From contig JAUWTR010000101.1 in assembly GCA_030614645.1 (NCBI GenBank), positions 1 to 6,649 of the forward strand: a DNA stretch of 6,649 nucleotides, in the 5' to 3' direction. The notes below the pieces were generated by a model. It saw nothing but the letters and a program-made list of their open reading frames with translations. It made no database searches and had not been told where the DNA came from. The DNA is from Candidatus Aminicenantota bacterium (lineage in GTDB: Bacteria > Acidobacteriota > Aminicenantia > Aminicenantales > Aminicenantaceae). Positions 1 to 6,357 of this stretch are shown in pieces. The position numbers and the translations under genes were made by a program. Numbering within the stretch: the stretch's first letter is position 1; every line of letters begins with the position of its first letter.

Positions 1-924
1 AAGCCGCTTGAAAAAAACATAGCATCTTTCTCCCAAATAAAGGACAAAAAAGAAGAACTGGAAGTATTGATAGAGTTAGGTGATGAAGGAGAAAATGTCT
101 CAAAAGAATTATCTGAAAGTATAGCAGCCTTTAGGAAATATCTTCAGGATGCAGAACTTGAAGCCCTTTTTTATGAAAAGGATGATTTCCGTAATGCCAT
201 TTTAACAATTCATCCCGGGGCCGGAGGGACAGAATCCCAGGACTGGACCCAAATACTTATGCGAATGTATCTCAGATATGCAGAAAGAAAAGGCTATAAA
301 TCTAAAGTCTTAGACATGCTTCCCGGGGACGAAGCTGGAGTTAAAAGTGTTACTATTCACATCCGGGGTGATTATGCTTTTGGCAATTTGTGCCAGGAGT
401 CAGGAGTCCACCGCCTTGTCAGAATATCTCCTTTTGATTCCAACAAACGACGACACACCTCTTTTGCAGCAGTTTTTACTTATCCTGAAGTTGATAAAGA
501 TATTGAAATTGAAATAAATCCAGATGATATCCGCGTTGATACCTACCGCGCCTCAGGACATGGAGGACAACACGTTAATGTCACTGATTCTGCTGTAAGA
601 ATTACTCATTTAGCCACAAACATTGTTGTCCAATGCCAGAACGAGAGGTCCCAGCATAAAAATAAGGCTTCCGCTATGAAGGTCCTTATGTCCAGGCTTT
701 ATGAACTTGAAAAAAAGAAAAAGAATGAAAAATTGGAAAAACTTGAAGATGCAAAGTCAGATATAGCATGGGGAAATCAGATCCGCTCATATGTTCTTCA
801 TCCTTACCAGATGATAAAAGACTTACGGACAAATGAAGAAACCGGGGATGTAGATAAAGTACTTGACGGAGAACTTGACGAATTCATAAAAGCTAACTTA
901 ATACATCGTAAAAAATCAAGATAA
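1..924 (+). CDS. prfB: Peptide chain release factor 2 (RF2), 5' end outside the window
   Basis: RF2 is a cytoplasmic class I release factor that recognises UGA and UAA stop codons and triggers hydrolysis of peptidyl-tRNA on the ribosome. The reading frame is open from base 1, so the TTG at 67 is internal and the true start lies upstream. 307 residues are visible. The stop-codon recognition tripeptide Ser-Pro-Phe lies at 427-435, which marks RF2 rather than RF1. The catalytic Gly-Gly-Gln lies at 562-570 in the context SGHGGQHVN, where many homologues have Ala instead of His. From remembered E. coli positions of these two motifs (SPF 205-207, GGQ 250-252), both sit 62 residues earlier here, so about 62 N-terminal residues are missing and there are no large indels between them. 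The segment where many prfB genes carry a programmed +1 frameshift is outside the window. The family assignment is firm. Confidence 0.97.
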   Translation, partial: KPLEKNIASFSQIKDKKEELEVLIELGDEGENVSKELSESIAAFRKYLQDAELEALFYEKDDFRNAILTIHPGAGGTESQDWTQILMRMYLRYAERKGYKSKVLDMLPGDEAGVKSVTIHIRGDYAFGNLCQESGVHRLVRISPFDSNKRRHTSFAAVFTYPEVDKDIEIEINPDDIRVDTYRASGHGGQHVNVTDSAVRITHLATNIVVQCQNERSQHKNKASAMKVLMSRLYELEKKKKNEKLEKLEDAKSDIAWGNQIRSYVLHPYQMIKDLRTNEETGDVDKVLDGELDEFIKANLIHRKKSR

Positions 925-942
925 ATTAATTCATCTTTGATT
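911..942 (-). terminator. Possible weak intrinsic terminator for mazG, overlapping both convergent stop codons
   Basis: The arm AATCAAGAT (914-922) pairs with ATCTTTGATT (933-942) if one T is bulged, with a 10-base loop. Read on the minus strand, the stem is followed directly by a run of six T, as expected for an intrinsic terminator of mazG. The stem has only two G-C pairs, so it is weak. On the plus strand no T run follows, so it would not stop prfB transcription well. It overlaps the ends of both coding regions. Confidence 0.35.
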
Positions 943-1708
943 CTTCCCAGAGTTTATCCATTTCTTGGATAGAAGCTTCATCTATTTTTTTACCTGATTC
1001 TCTCAATCTTTGTTCAATATATTGAAACCTCTTAATAAATTTAGCATTAGCACAGCGTAAGGCGATTTCCGGGTTGATGCCAAGATGACGGGATACATTT
1101 GCCAACGTAAAAAGGATATCTCCTGTCTCTTCCAGCACATCCTCTTTCTTTCCAGACTCAAGGGCTTTTTCCAGCTCTAATATCTCCTCCTTCACTTTCT
1201 GTAAAGTGTTCTTGGCACTATCCCAATCAAATCCATATACCGAAGCTTTCAACCCGATTTGAAGCGAAGAGAGTAATGCTGGAGTACTTTTACACAATCC
1301 CTCATATAAAGATTTTCGTTTTTTTTCTTCATTCTTCTGCTTCCGCCAAACAGCACTTACTTTCTCTGGGGAATTAATTTTTTTAGGCCCAAATACATGA
1401 GGATGACGACGGACCATTTTATGATTGATCCCTGCAATTACTTCTGAAATTTTGAATTTATTTTTTTCTTCAAAAATTCGGGATAAAAACACAATCTCCA
1501 TTAACACATCACCCAACTCTTCTACCACAGAACGGCTGTTACTATCATAAATCGCATCGACTACTTCATAGACCTCCTCCAGAAAATAATCGACAATTGA
1601 TTTTTCATCCTGCTCCTTATCCCAGGGGCATCCATTTTCTCCCCGCAATACATCTAATATCCGGACTAACTTTGCAAATTCTTTCCCTGCTTTTTCTGCA
1701 TCGCTCAT
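926..1708 (-). CDS. mazG: Nucleoside triphosphate pyrophosphohydrolase MazG
   Basis: MazG hydrolyses NTPs and dNTPs to the monophosphate and pyrophosphate. It is a cytosolic house-cleaning enzyme that also affects nucleotide pools under stress. The 260-residue protein is close to the length I recall for E. coli MazG (about 263) and has both tandem MazG folds. The first has the family opening NGCPWDKEQ near residue 26 and metal-binding acidic helices EEVYE (44-48) and EELGD (63-67). The HPHVFG motif follows near 102. The second domain has EEILE (175-179) and EETGD (193-197). I chose the ATG at 1708 over the one two codons upstream (1714): an AGGGAG ribosome site at 1715-1720 is 6 bases from the 1708 start but directly abuts the 1714 start. 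The gene is convergent with prfB, with one base between stops, and divergent from ribF. Confidence 0.95.
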   Translation of the reverse strand: MSDAEKAGKEFAKLVRILDVLRGENGCPWDKEQDEKSIVDYFLEEVYEVVDAIYDSNSRSVVEELGDVLMEIVFLSRIFEEKNKFKISEVIAGINHKMVRRHPHVFGPKKINSPEKVSAVWRKQKNEEKKRKSLYEGLCKSTPALLSSLQIGLKASVYGFDWDSAKNTLQKVKEEILELEKALESGKKEDVLEETGDILFTLANVSRHLGINPEIALRCANAKFIKRFQYIEQRLRESGKKIDEASIQEMDKLWEESKMN

Positions 1709-1714
1709 TCTCAT

Positions 1715-1720
1715 CTCCCT
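1715..1720 (-). promoter_or_regulatory. Ribosome binding site deciding the mazG start
   Basis: On the minus strand this reads AGGGAG. It leaves 6 bases to the ATG at 1708 and none to the ATG at 1714, which supports the shorter mazG product. Confidence 0.7.
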
Positions 1721-1748
1721 TGAATAATATCATTTAATATTGTAATAT
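1720..1748 (+). promoter_or_regulatory. Candidate sigma70-type promoter for ribF
   Basis: TTGAAT (1720-1725) and TAATAT (1743-1748) are separated by 17 bases. Each matches four of six bases of the -35 and -10 consensus. Transcription would begin near 1755, leaving a 5' untranslated region of only about 13 bases before the ribF ATG. That fits the lack of any Shine-Dalgarno sequence there. The region is very AT-rich, so chance matches are likely. The mazG promoter must lie in the same 60-base gap, but I could not pick a convincing one. Confidence 0.35.
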
Positions 1749-1768
1749 TTTTTCCCGATATTATCACC

Positions 1769-2695
1769 ATGCAAATATTATCAAACTTTGATGACCTGGA
1801 CCAATTTGAACAAGGCTCAGCTGTATCTATAGGAAATTTTGACGGAGTGCACCTGGGGCATCAAAAAATCCTTACTTTTCTAGTAAACAAAGCATCAAAA
1901 AAAAACCTCCTATCCTTAGTCCTCACATTTTCTCCTCATCCCTGAAAAATCTCTGGAAAAGGCCAGATAAAGCTCCTACAAACTCTTGAACAAAAAATAG
2001 AAAGCATTCGAGCTTTCGGGGTGCAAGCAGTTTTCACCCTTCCATTTACTAAAAAATTTGCCAGCCTATCTACCAAAGATTTTATTGACAAAATATTGAT
2101 TAAAACCCTAAACGCCAGAGCCATTATCGTAGGCAATAATTTCCGATTTGGCAAAAATCGAACTGGCGATATATCTATTCTTAAATCCCAGACTACTCCC
2201 AATAATCTCAAAATATACATAATCCCCTCTGTTTCTATGAATACTATGACCATCAGCAGCAGCCTTATCCGCAGCCTCGTCCTAAAGGGTGATATCAAAA
2301 ATGCTAATCTCCTCCTAGGTAAGCCATATGAAATCCAGGGAGAAGTTATAAAGGGACATTCCAGAGGAACAACCCTTGGATTCCCTACGGCAAATGTGAA
2401 TACAGACAATGATATCACCCCATTTGGAGTTTTTATCACATCTGTTATTCTTAACAATCGAAGATTCCCCTCTCTTACGAATATCGGAAAATGCCCTACT
2501 TTTCAGAAGAAAAGTATCAACATAGAATCTCATATTCTTGACTTTAAATCCGATATTTACAGGAAAAAAATAAAAATTATTTTTTTAGAAAAACTCAGGG
2601 ATGAAATAAAATTCGAATCTCCCAATGAATTATTCCAACAGATACAAAAAGATCTACTAATCGCTCGTAAGTATTTTAACCTGACCTATTCATGA
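1769..2695 (+). pseudogene. ribF: Bifunctional riboflavin kinase/FMN adenylyltransferase, interrupted by one in-frame TGA
   Basis: RibF phosphorylates riboflavin to FMN and adenylates FMN to FAD in the cytosol. Read from the ATG at 1769, the gene has 308 codons, a normal RibF length. The adenylyltransferase domain shows GNFDGVHLGHQ at residues 22-32 (HxGH-type nucleotide site), TFSPHP at 53-58, GNNFRFG at 122-128 and ISSSLIR at 162-168. The riboflavin kinase domain shows GTTLGFPTAN near 200-209, TNIGKCPTF at 237-245 and a C-terminal LDFKSDIY segment. Codon 59 is TGA (1943-1945), just after the HP of TFSPHP. The frame is the same on both sides and no other stop occurs until 2693. Restarting at GTG 2021 (codon 85) would lose the nucleotide motif and has no clear ribosome site, though the kinase domain would survive. 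It may be a recent pseudogene, a sequence error or a readthrough gene. The family is sure, its functional state is not. No Shine-Dalgarno precedes the ATG. Confidence 0.85.
1943..1945 (+). other. In-frame TGA codon 59 inside ribF
   Basis: The sequence reads CAT CCC TGA AAA ATC. Homologues as I recall them commonly have Arg, Glu or another ordinary residue after the HP, so a single C-to-T change from CGA would explain it. A 5-bp hairpin with a 6-base loop (1952-1956 with 1963-1967) starts 6 bases later. Confidence 0.9.
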
Positions 2696-2697
2696 AA

Positions 2698-2739
2698 AAA
2701 TGGGGAAACTTCAGTCTCCCTATTTACTATTTCCCATTT
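2698..2739 (+). promoter_or_regulatory. Two mutually exclusive hairpins in the ribF-pyrR gap
   Basis: The arm starting at 2698 (AAATGGGGA) can pair with TCCCTATTT at 2717-2725, giving nine pairs including one G-U. Alternatively 2698-2708 can pair with TTTCCCATTT at 2730-2739, giving ten pairs with one bulged G. The two 3' arms are near-copies of each other (CCCTATTTACT and CCCATTTACT). Neither is followed by a T run on the plus strand, so this is not a standard terminator. On the minus strand hairpin one is followed by six T, but I see no minus-strand gene there. It could be a 3' end structure for the ribF message or a leader element for the pyr genes. I see no match to the Bacillus PyrR-binding loop. 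Confidence 0.4.
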
Positions 2740-2751
2740 ACTTAGTATTAT
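2723..2751 (+). promoter_or_regulatory. Candidate promoter for the pyrR-pyrB-pyrC-rnc cluster
   Basis: TTTACT (2723-2728) and TATTAT (2746-2751) are 17 bases apart, with four and five of six consensus matches. A start near 2758 would give a leader of about 25 bases, too short for an attenuator upstream of pyrR. The -35 box lies in the repeat that also forms the 3' hairpin arms. The call is tentative because the region is AT-rich. Confidence 0.35.
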
Positions 2752-2770
2752 CTATTGTTAAATGAATATC

Positions 2771-2776
2771 AGGAGA
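2771..2776 (+). promoter_or_regulatory. Ribosome binding site deciding the pyrR start
   Basis: AGGAGA is followed by 6 bases and then the ATG at 2783. It lies downstream of the ATG at 2762, which therefore cannot use it and is rejected as the pyrR start. Confidence 0.85.
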
Positions 2777-2782
2777 GAAAAT

Positions 2783-3337
2783 ATGGAAGAAAAAATCAAA
2801 GCCAAGATTATGGATTCAGGAAAAATCAAGAGAGCATTCAACCGCATAACCAATGAAATCACAGAGCGAAACCGTGATCTCAACAACCTGGTTATTATTG
2901 GAATCAGAACCAGGGGTGTATTTATTGCCAAAAGGATCTCTCAATTGATCGAAAAATTTGAAGGCATTGAAGTCCCCATAGGGATTCTTGATATTACTCT
3001 CTACCGCGACGATTTTTCCGAGCGTAAGGAGAAACATATAGTTAAACAAACAAAAATAGATTTTTCAATAACAGACAAGGACGTGCTGCTTGTCGATGAT
3101 GTTCTATTCACTGGAAGAACTATCCGGGCAGCGATGGACAGCATTATTGACCTAGGACGTCCTAAAACAATACAATTACTTGTTTTTATCGACCGCGGAC
3201 ATAGAGAACTTCCTATTAAGCCCGATTATATAGGCAAATCCCTGCCCACTTCCCGCAGAGAAAAGGTAAGAGTCAAGCTTAAAGATATCGACAAGAAAGA
3301 TGAAGTAATAATTATCGAACCAGCAGGAATGAAATAG
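2783..3337 (+). CDS. pyrR: Bifunctional pyr operon regulator / uracil phosphoribosyltransferase PyrR
   Basis: PyrR is a PRT-fold protein that binds pyr mRNA in response to UMP/UTP versus PRPP and, in many species, has uracil phosphoribosyltransferase activity. The 184-residue product resembles Bacillus PyrR (about 181) along its whole length. Visible are GIRTRGVFIAKRI (40-52), ITLYRDD (71-77), the PRPP-binding loop VLLVDDVLFTGRT (101-113), and DRGHRELPI followed by DYIGK and PTSR (137-158). The ATG at 2783 is chosen because AGGAGA sits 6 bases upstream of it. An ATG at 2762 in the same frame would add seven residues, with the ribosome site inside them. The gene ends in TAG, with pyrB 9 bases downstream. 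Its place at the head of pyrB-pyrC supports a regulatory job, but I found no PyrR-type binding loop or terminator in the 87-base leader, so the mode of regulation is open. Confidence 0.95.
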   Translation: MEEKIKAKIMDSGKIKRAFNRITNEITERNRDLNNLVIIGIRTRGVFIAKRISQLIEKFEGIEVPIGILDITLYRDDFSERKEKHIVKQTKIDFSITDKDVLLVDDVLFTGRTIRAAMDSIIDLGRPKTIQLLVFIDRGHRELPIKPDYIGKSLPTSRREKVRVKLKDIDKKDEVIIIEPAGMK

Positions 3338-3340
3338 GAG
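3336..3340 (+). promoter_or_regulatory. Ribosome binding site for pyrB overlapping the pyrR stop codon
   Basis: AGGAG shares two bases with the TAG stop of pyrR and is 6 bases from the GTG at 3347. It fixes that GTG as the pyrB start and suggests pyrB translation is coupled to pyrR. Confidence 0.8.
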
Positions 3341-3346
3341 AAAAAA

Positions 3347-4285
3347 GTGGCATTTAAGCAAAAACACCTTCTTGGCATTCAACCCTTATCCGCCTCTGAG
3401 ATCACAACGATCCTGGATACTGCTGAATCTCTCGCTGAAATTTCATCACGCGAAGTAAAAAAGGTCCCTATTTTAAGAGGCAAAACTATAATAAACCTTT
3501 TTTATGAACCCAGTACCAGGACCAGAAGTTCATTTGAACTGGCAGCTAAAAGGCTCAGCGCTGACATATCCAACTTCAGCAAACAATCATCCAGCGTGAG
3601 TAAAGGCGAAACCCTGAAAGATACTATATTAAACCTGGAAGCAATGAATACCGATGCCATAATTATCAGACATGCCTTTGCCGGCAGCCCATATTTTATC
3701 AGTACATTCTGCAGCTCACATATTATCAATGCTGGGGACGGATCCCATGAACACCCCACTCAGGCTCTGTTAGATGCCTTTACTATAAAACAAAGAAAAA
3801 AGAAATTTTCCGGCCTTAAAATCGTTATTGCAGGCGATATCCTGCACAGCAGGGTAGCCCGCTCCAATGTCCTGTTATTAAAAAAACTGGGAGCTGAGGT
3901 TATATTAGTCGGGCCCCCTCCCCTACTTCCACCTTATTTTTCAAAATTAGGTGCAAAAATCGATTACAATCTAGACCATGCTATTAAGGGAGCGGATGTT
4001 ATAATGATGTTAAGAATTCAATTGGAGAGACAAGATAAAACCTTTTTCCCATCTCTTCGTGAATACAGACACCTTTACAGCCTTACCAAAGAAAGATTCC
4101 AGAATGCTAAAAAAGACGCCATAATCATGCATCCCGGGCCAATAAACCGGGATGTTGAAATTTCAACTGACTTAGCTGATTCAACTGAATCGGTAATATT
4201 GCAGCAGGTTGAAAACGGAGTTGCAGTAAGAATGGCAGTTCTCTATCTTTTGTTAGGAGGAAAAGAACATGAAATTGCTGATTAA
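3347..4285 (+). CDS. pyrB: Aspartate carbamoyltransferase catalytic subunit
   Basis: PyrB condenses carbamoyl phosphate with aspartate to carbamoyl-L-aspartate, the committed step of de novo pyrimidine synthesis. The 312-residue length is typical. The carbamoyl phosphate site STRTR is at 56-60, and the mobile 80s-type loop SVSKGETL is at 83-90. [11 protein letters not shown] starts at 136, [12 protein letters not shown] at 163-174, the aspartate-side residues in LRIQLERQ at 222-229, and HPGPINRD at 262-269. The start is GTG with AGGAG 6 bases upstream, overlapping the pyrR stop. The last 17 bases overlap pyrC, whose AGGAGG ribosome site lies inside pyrB. There is no pyrI regulatory subunit gene next to it, so allosteric control by PyrI is not indicated here. 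In Aquifex, PyrB and PyrC form one complex; the adjacency makes this possible but does not show it. Confidence 0.97.
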   Translation: MAFKQKHLLGIQPLSASEITTILDTAESLAEISSREVKKVPILRGKTIINLFYEPSTRTRSSFELAAKRLSADISNFSKQSSSVSKGETLKDTILNLEAMNTDAIIIRHAFAGSPYFISTFCSSHIINAGDGSHEHPTQALLDAFTIKQRKKKFSGLKIVIAGDILHSRVARSNVLLLKKLGAEVILVGPPPLLPPYFSKLGAKIDYNLDHAIKGADVIMMLRIQLERQDKTFFPSLREYRHLYSLTKERFQNAKKDAIIMHPGPINRDVEISTDLADSTESVILQQVENGVAVRMAVLYLLLGGKEHEIAD

Positions 4286-5555
4286 AAATGGAAGAGTTAT
4301 CGACCCTGCCTCTCAAATAGATGAAATCCTTGATATTTTAATAGATAAAAACAAGATAGTAGATATAAAAACTAAAATAAGCGCTCCCTCAGCTAAGATC
4401 ATTGATGTTGCCGAGCTGGTAGTAGCTCCCGGCTTTATTGACATGCATGTCCATCTGCGTGAACCAGGACAAGAGCACAAAGAAACCATACGTACCGGTT
4501 CAGCTGCAGCTGCCAGAGGGGGATTCACTTCAATTGCTTGTATGCCTAACACTTTTCCGGTCATCGACAATAGCGGCACTATTAAATACGTACTCTCTGA
4601 AGCAGAAAATATAGGGACGGTAAACATTTTCCCTATAGCAGCTATAACAAAAGGGCAAAAGGGGAAAGAGCTATCAGAGATGGCAGAGCTCATCGATTCT
4701 GGGGCGGTTGCGTTCTCTGATGATGGTAATCCTGTTTCCAACAGCCAAGTTATGCGTAGCGCTTTAGAATATGTCAAGCAGTTCGATGTTGTGATCATCA
4801 ACCATTGTGAAAATACTGACCTAAGTGAGAACGGAGTCATGAATGAAGGCCCTTATTCCTGCCAATTGGGCTTAAACGGCATCCCAGCTTCATCTGAAGA
4901 AGTTATGGTAGCCAGAGATATTATTCTGGCGGAAAAATCCGGAGCCAGGATTCATTTGGCCCACCTCAGCACAAAAGGTTCCATAGAGCTGCTTAAAGCA
5001 GCAAAAGCAAAAAAACTCAAGGTCACAGCAGAAGTAACTCCTCACCATCTCATTTTGGATGATTCCTCTCTAGCAAATTATGATACCAACCTAAAAGTCA
5101 ATCCTCCTTTAAGAGATAAAAAGGACGTTTCAAGCTTAATAAATGCTGTCAAATCAGGCCTTATCGATGTAATAGCAACCGATCATGCTCCTCATTCTCC
5201 TGATGAAAAAGCTGTTGAGTTTGATATCGCCCCATTTGGAATAAACGGTTTGGAAACAGCAGTATCTTTACTCCTGGACAGGCTCATTAATAACAACACC
5301 ATTTCGCTGCAAAGATTAATTGAGATGTGTTCCACCAATCCTGCTAAAATATTAAAGCTGAAAAACAAGGGAAAAATCTGCCCGGGAGCTGATGCTGATC
5401 TCACCATCCTCGATTTGAATAAAAAAATCCAAGTTGATGTCAATAACTTCCGATCAAAAAGTAAAAATAGCCCCTTTCATGACTGGAAACTAAAAGGAGC
5501 TCCAGCGATAACAATCGTTGGAGGTAATATAATTTATTCAAATCAAAGCATTTGA
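4269..5555 (+). CDS. pyrC: Dihydroorotase, class I
   Basis: PyrC reversibly cyclises carbamoyl-aspartate to L-dihydroorotate, the step after PyrB. The 428-residue amidohydrolase has a split N-terminal beta domain (about 1-50) and a metal-dependent barrel. Visible metal and active-site residues are HVHLREPG (His60, His62), the SDDGNP aspartates (151-152), INHCEN (His179), LAHLS (His232) and ATDHAPHSP (Asp305, His307). These match the spacing of the Bacillus and Aquifex type enzymes. CMPNT (91-95) and FGINGLETA (323-331) are further family marks. The catalytic residues are intact, which argues for an active enzyme rather than the inactive paralogue often called PyrC'. The start ATG has AGGAGG (4255-4260) 8 bases upstream, inside pyrB, so translation is probably coupled. 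The gene ends in TGA, 3 bases before rnc and in the same reading frame as rnc. Confidence 0.97.
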   Translation: MKLLIKNGRVIDPASQIDEILDILIDKNKIVDIKTKISAPSAKIIDVAELVVAPGFIDMHVHLREPGQEHKETIRTGSAAAARGGFTSIACMPNTFPVIDNSGTIKYVLSEAENIGTVNIFPIAAITKGQKGKELSEMAELIDSGAVAFSDDGNPVSNSQVMRSALEYVKQFDVVIINHCENTDLSENGVMNEGPYSCQLGLNGIPASSEEVMVARDIILAEKSGARIHLAHLSTKGSIELLKAAKAKKLKVTAEVTPHHLILDDSSLANYDTNLKVNPPLRDKKDVSSLINAVKSGLIDVIATDHAPHSPDEKAVEFDIAPFGINGLETAVSLLLDRLINNNTISLQRLIEMCSTNPAKILKLKNKGKICPGADADLTILDLNKKIQVDVNNFRSKSKNSPFHDWKLKGAPAITIVGGNIIYSNQSI

Positions 5556-5558
5556 TAT

Positions 5559-6308
5559 ATGAAAGCAAAATTAGCAAAATTAGAAAAAAATATCGGATAT
5601 AATTTTAAAGATGGCAAACTATTAGCTCAAGCATTGACTCATAGCTCTTATGCTTATGAAGTACAGAAAAAAGACATTACGGATAATGAAGTTCTGGAAT
5701 TTCTGGGCGATTCTATCCTTGGATTTATTTTAGTAGATTTTCTCTGCTCAACTTTCCCGGAACTTTCTGAAGGCAGCCTCTCTAAACTCAAATCCGCTGC
5801 TGCCAGCACAAAAACTCTATTTGATTTTGCCCTTAAAATAAAGCTGGAAAAAAGCATTTTTTTAGGAAAAGGGGAGATAAAAAGCGGTGGGGGAAAAAAA
5901 AAGAGAATTTTAGCCGGGACTTTCGAAGCGTTAATAGCAGCCATCTATCTTGATGGAGGCATTGAAGCGGCCCGCAATTTCCTATTCACCCACCTTGACT
6001 CTCTTTTTAAAAAAGTTGATGTGGTAAAATTTACGATCAATAACTACAAATCAGCTCTACAAGAACATCTCCAAAAAGCAAATTTCCCCGCCCCGCTGTA
6101 TAAAACTGTTACGACCAAAGGCCCAGACCATAAAAAAAGATTTGTTGTCGAGGTCTTTTCTCAGAATAAAAAATTAGCCAAGGCCAATGGAAGCTCAAAA
6201 AAAGAAGCTGAACAAAAAGCTGCCCAAAAGGCAATAAAAAGTTTTTTGGGTAAAAAATTAAAACCCTTAACCGCGAATACAATCCTGATAAAAAGAAAAT
6301 ATGATTGA
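5559..6308 (+). CDS. rnc: Ribonuclease III
   Basis: RNase III cleaves double-stranded RNA in rRNA precursors and mRNAs. The 249-residue protein has the N-terminal RNase III domain with the signature NEVLEFLGDS at 43-52 (Glu44, Glu47, Asp51). The second acidic cluster ends in Glu123, followed by YLDGG. A C-terminal dsRNA-binding domain (about 162-230) starts at NYKSALQEHLQK and has the basic GSSKKEAEQKAAQKA helix. A short basic tail of about 20 residues follows. The motif before Glu123 reads LAGTFEAL, so Gly120 stands where E. coli has Asp114, one of the four metal-site carboxylates. No good ribosome site precedes the ATG, which is 3 bases after the pyrC stop, so translation probably depends on ribosomes finishing pyrC. 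No other start lies between. An A9 run (5894-5902) follows five G just ahead of the altered motif. The family call is firm. Confidence 0.96.
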   Translation: MKAKLAKLEKNIGYNFKDGKLLAQALTHSSYAYEVQKKDITDNEVLEFLGDSILGFILVDFLCSTFPELSEGSLSKLKSAAASTKTLFDFALKIKLEKSIFLGKGEIKSGGGKKKRILAGTFEALIAAIYLDGGIEAARNFLFTHLDSLFKKVDVVKFTINNYKSALQEHLQKANFPAPLYKTVTTKGPDHKKRFVVEVFSQNKKLAKANGSSKKEAEQKAAQKAIKSFLGKKLKPLTANTILIKRKYD

Positions 6309-6357
6309 ATCTTATTCTTTCGGCCAGCAACTTTTCATCTTACCTGCTGATAATTAG

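Noticed and set aside
1709..1714. mazG start at the ATG ending at 1714
   Set aside because: The ribosome site directly abuts it with no spacer. The ATG at 1708 has a 6-base spacer.
1897..1905. A9 run in ribF as a transcriptional slippage site bypassing the TGA
   Set aside because: The correct RibF frame is the same before and after the run, so slippage would destroy the frame rather than skip the stop.
1943..1972. Selenocysteine insertion at the ribF TGA, with a hairpin at 1952-1967 as a SECIS
   Set aside because: The loop begins only 11 bases after the TGA, has AA as its first two bases, and lacks a bulged U, unlike bacterial SECIS elements. RibF has no known conserved Cys at this position.
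1940..1972. Programmed +1 frameshift at CCC TGA, as in antizyme or prfB
   Set aside because: The +1 frame reaches TAA nine codons later, and the downstream RibF homology is in the original frame, so a shift would not rescue the protein.
1936..2457. Long minus-strand open frame opposite ribF
   Set aside because: It is a shadow of ribF, with no recognisable domain and no ribosome site, while the plus strand encodes a clear RibF.
1769..2695. Genome-wide recoding of TGA to Gly or Trp
   Set aside because: Four genes end in TGA at sensible family lengths, and a normal RF2 is present. Trp is encoded by TGG in the conserved genes.
2762..2782. Seven-residue N-terminal extension of PyrR from the ATG at 2762
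   Set aside because: The strong ribosome site AGGAGA lies inside this stretch and points to the ATG at 2783. The shorter length fits the family.
4313..4840. Long minus-strand open frame opposite pyrC
   Set aside because: It is antisense to the conserved dihydroorotase active-site region and its translation resembles no family I know.
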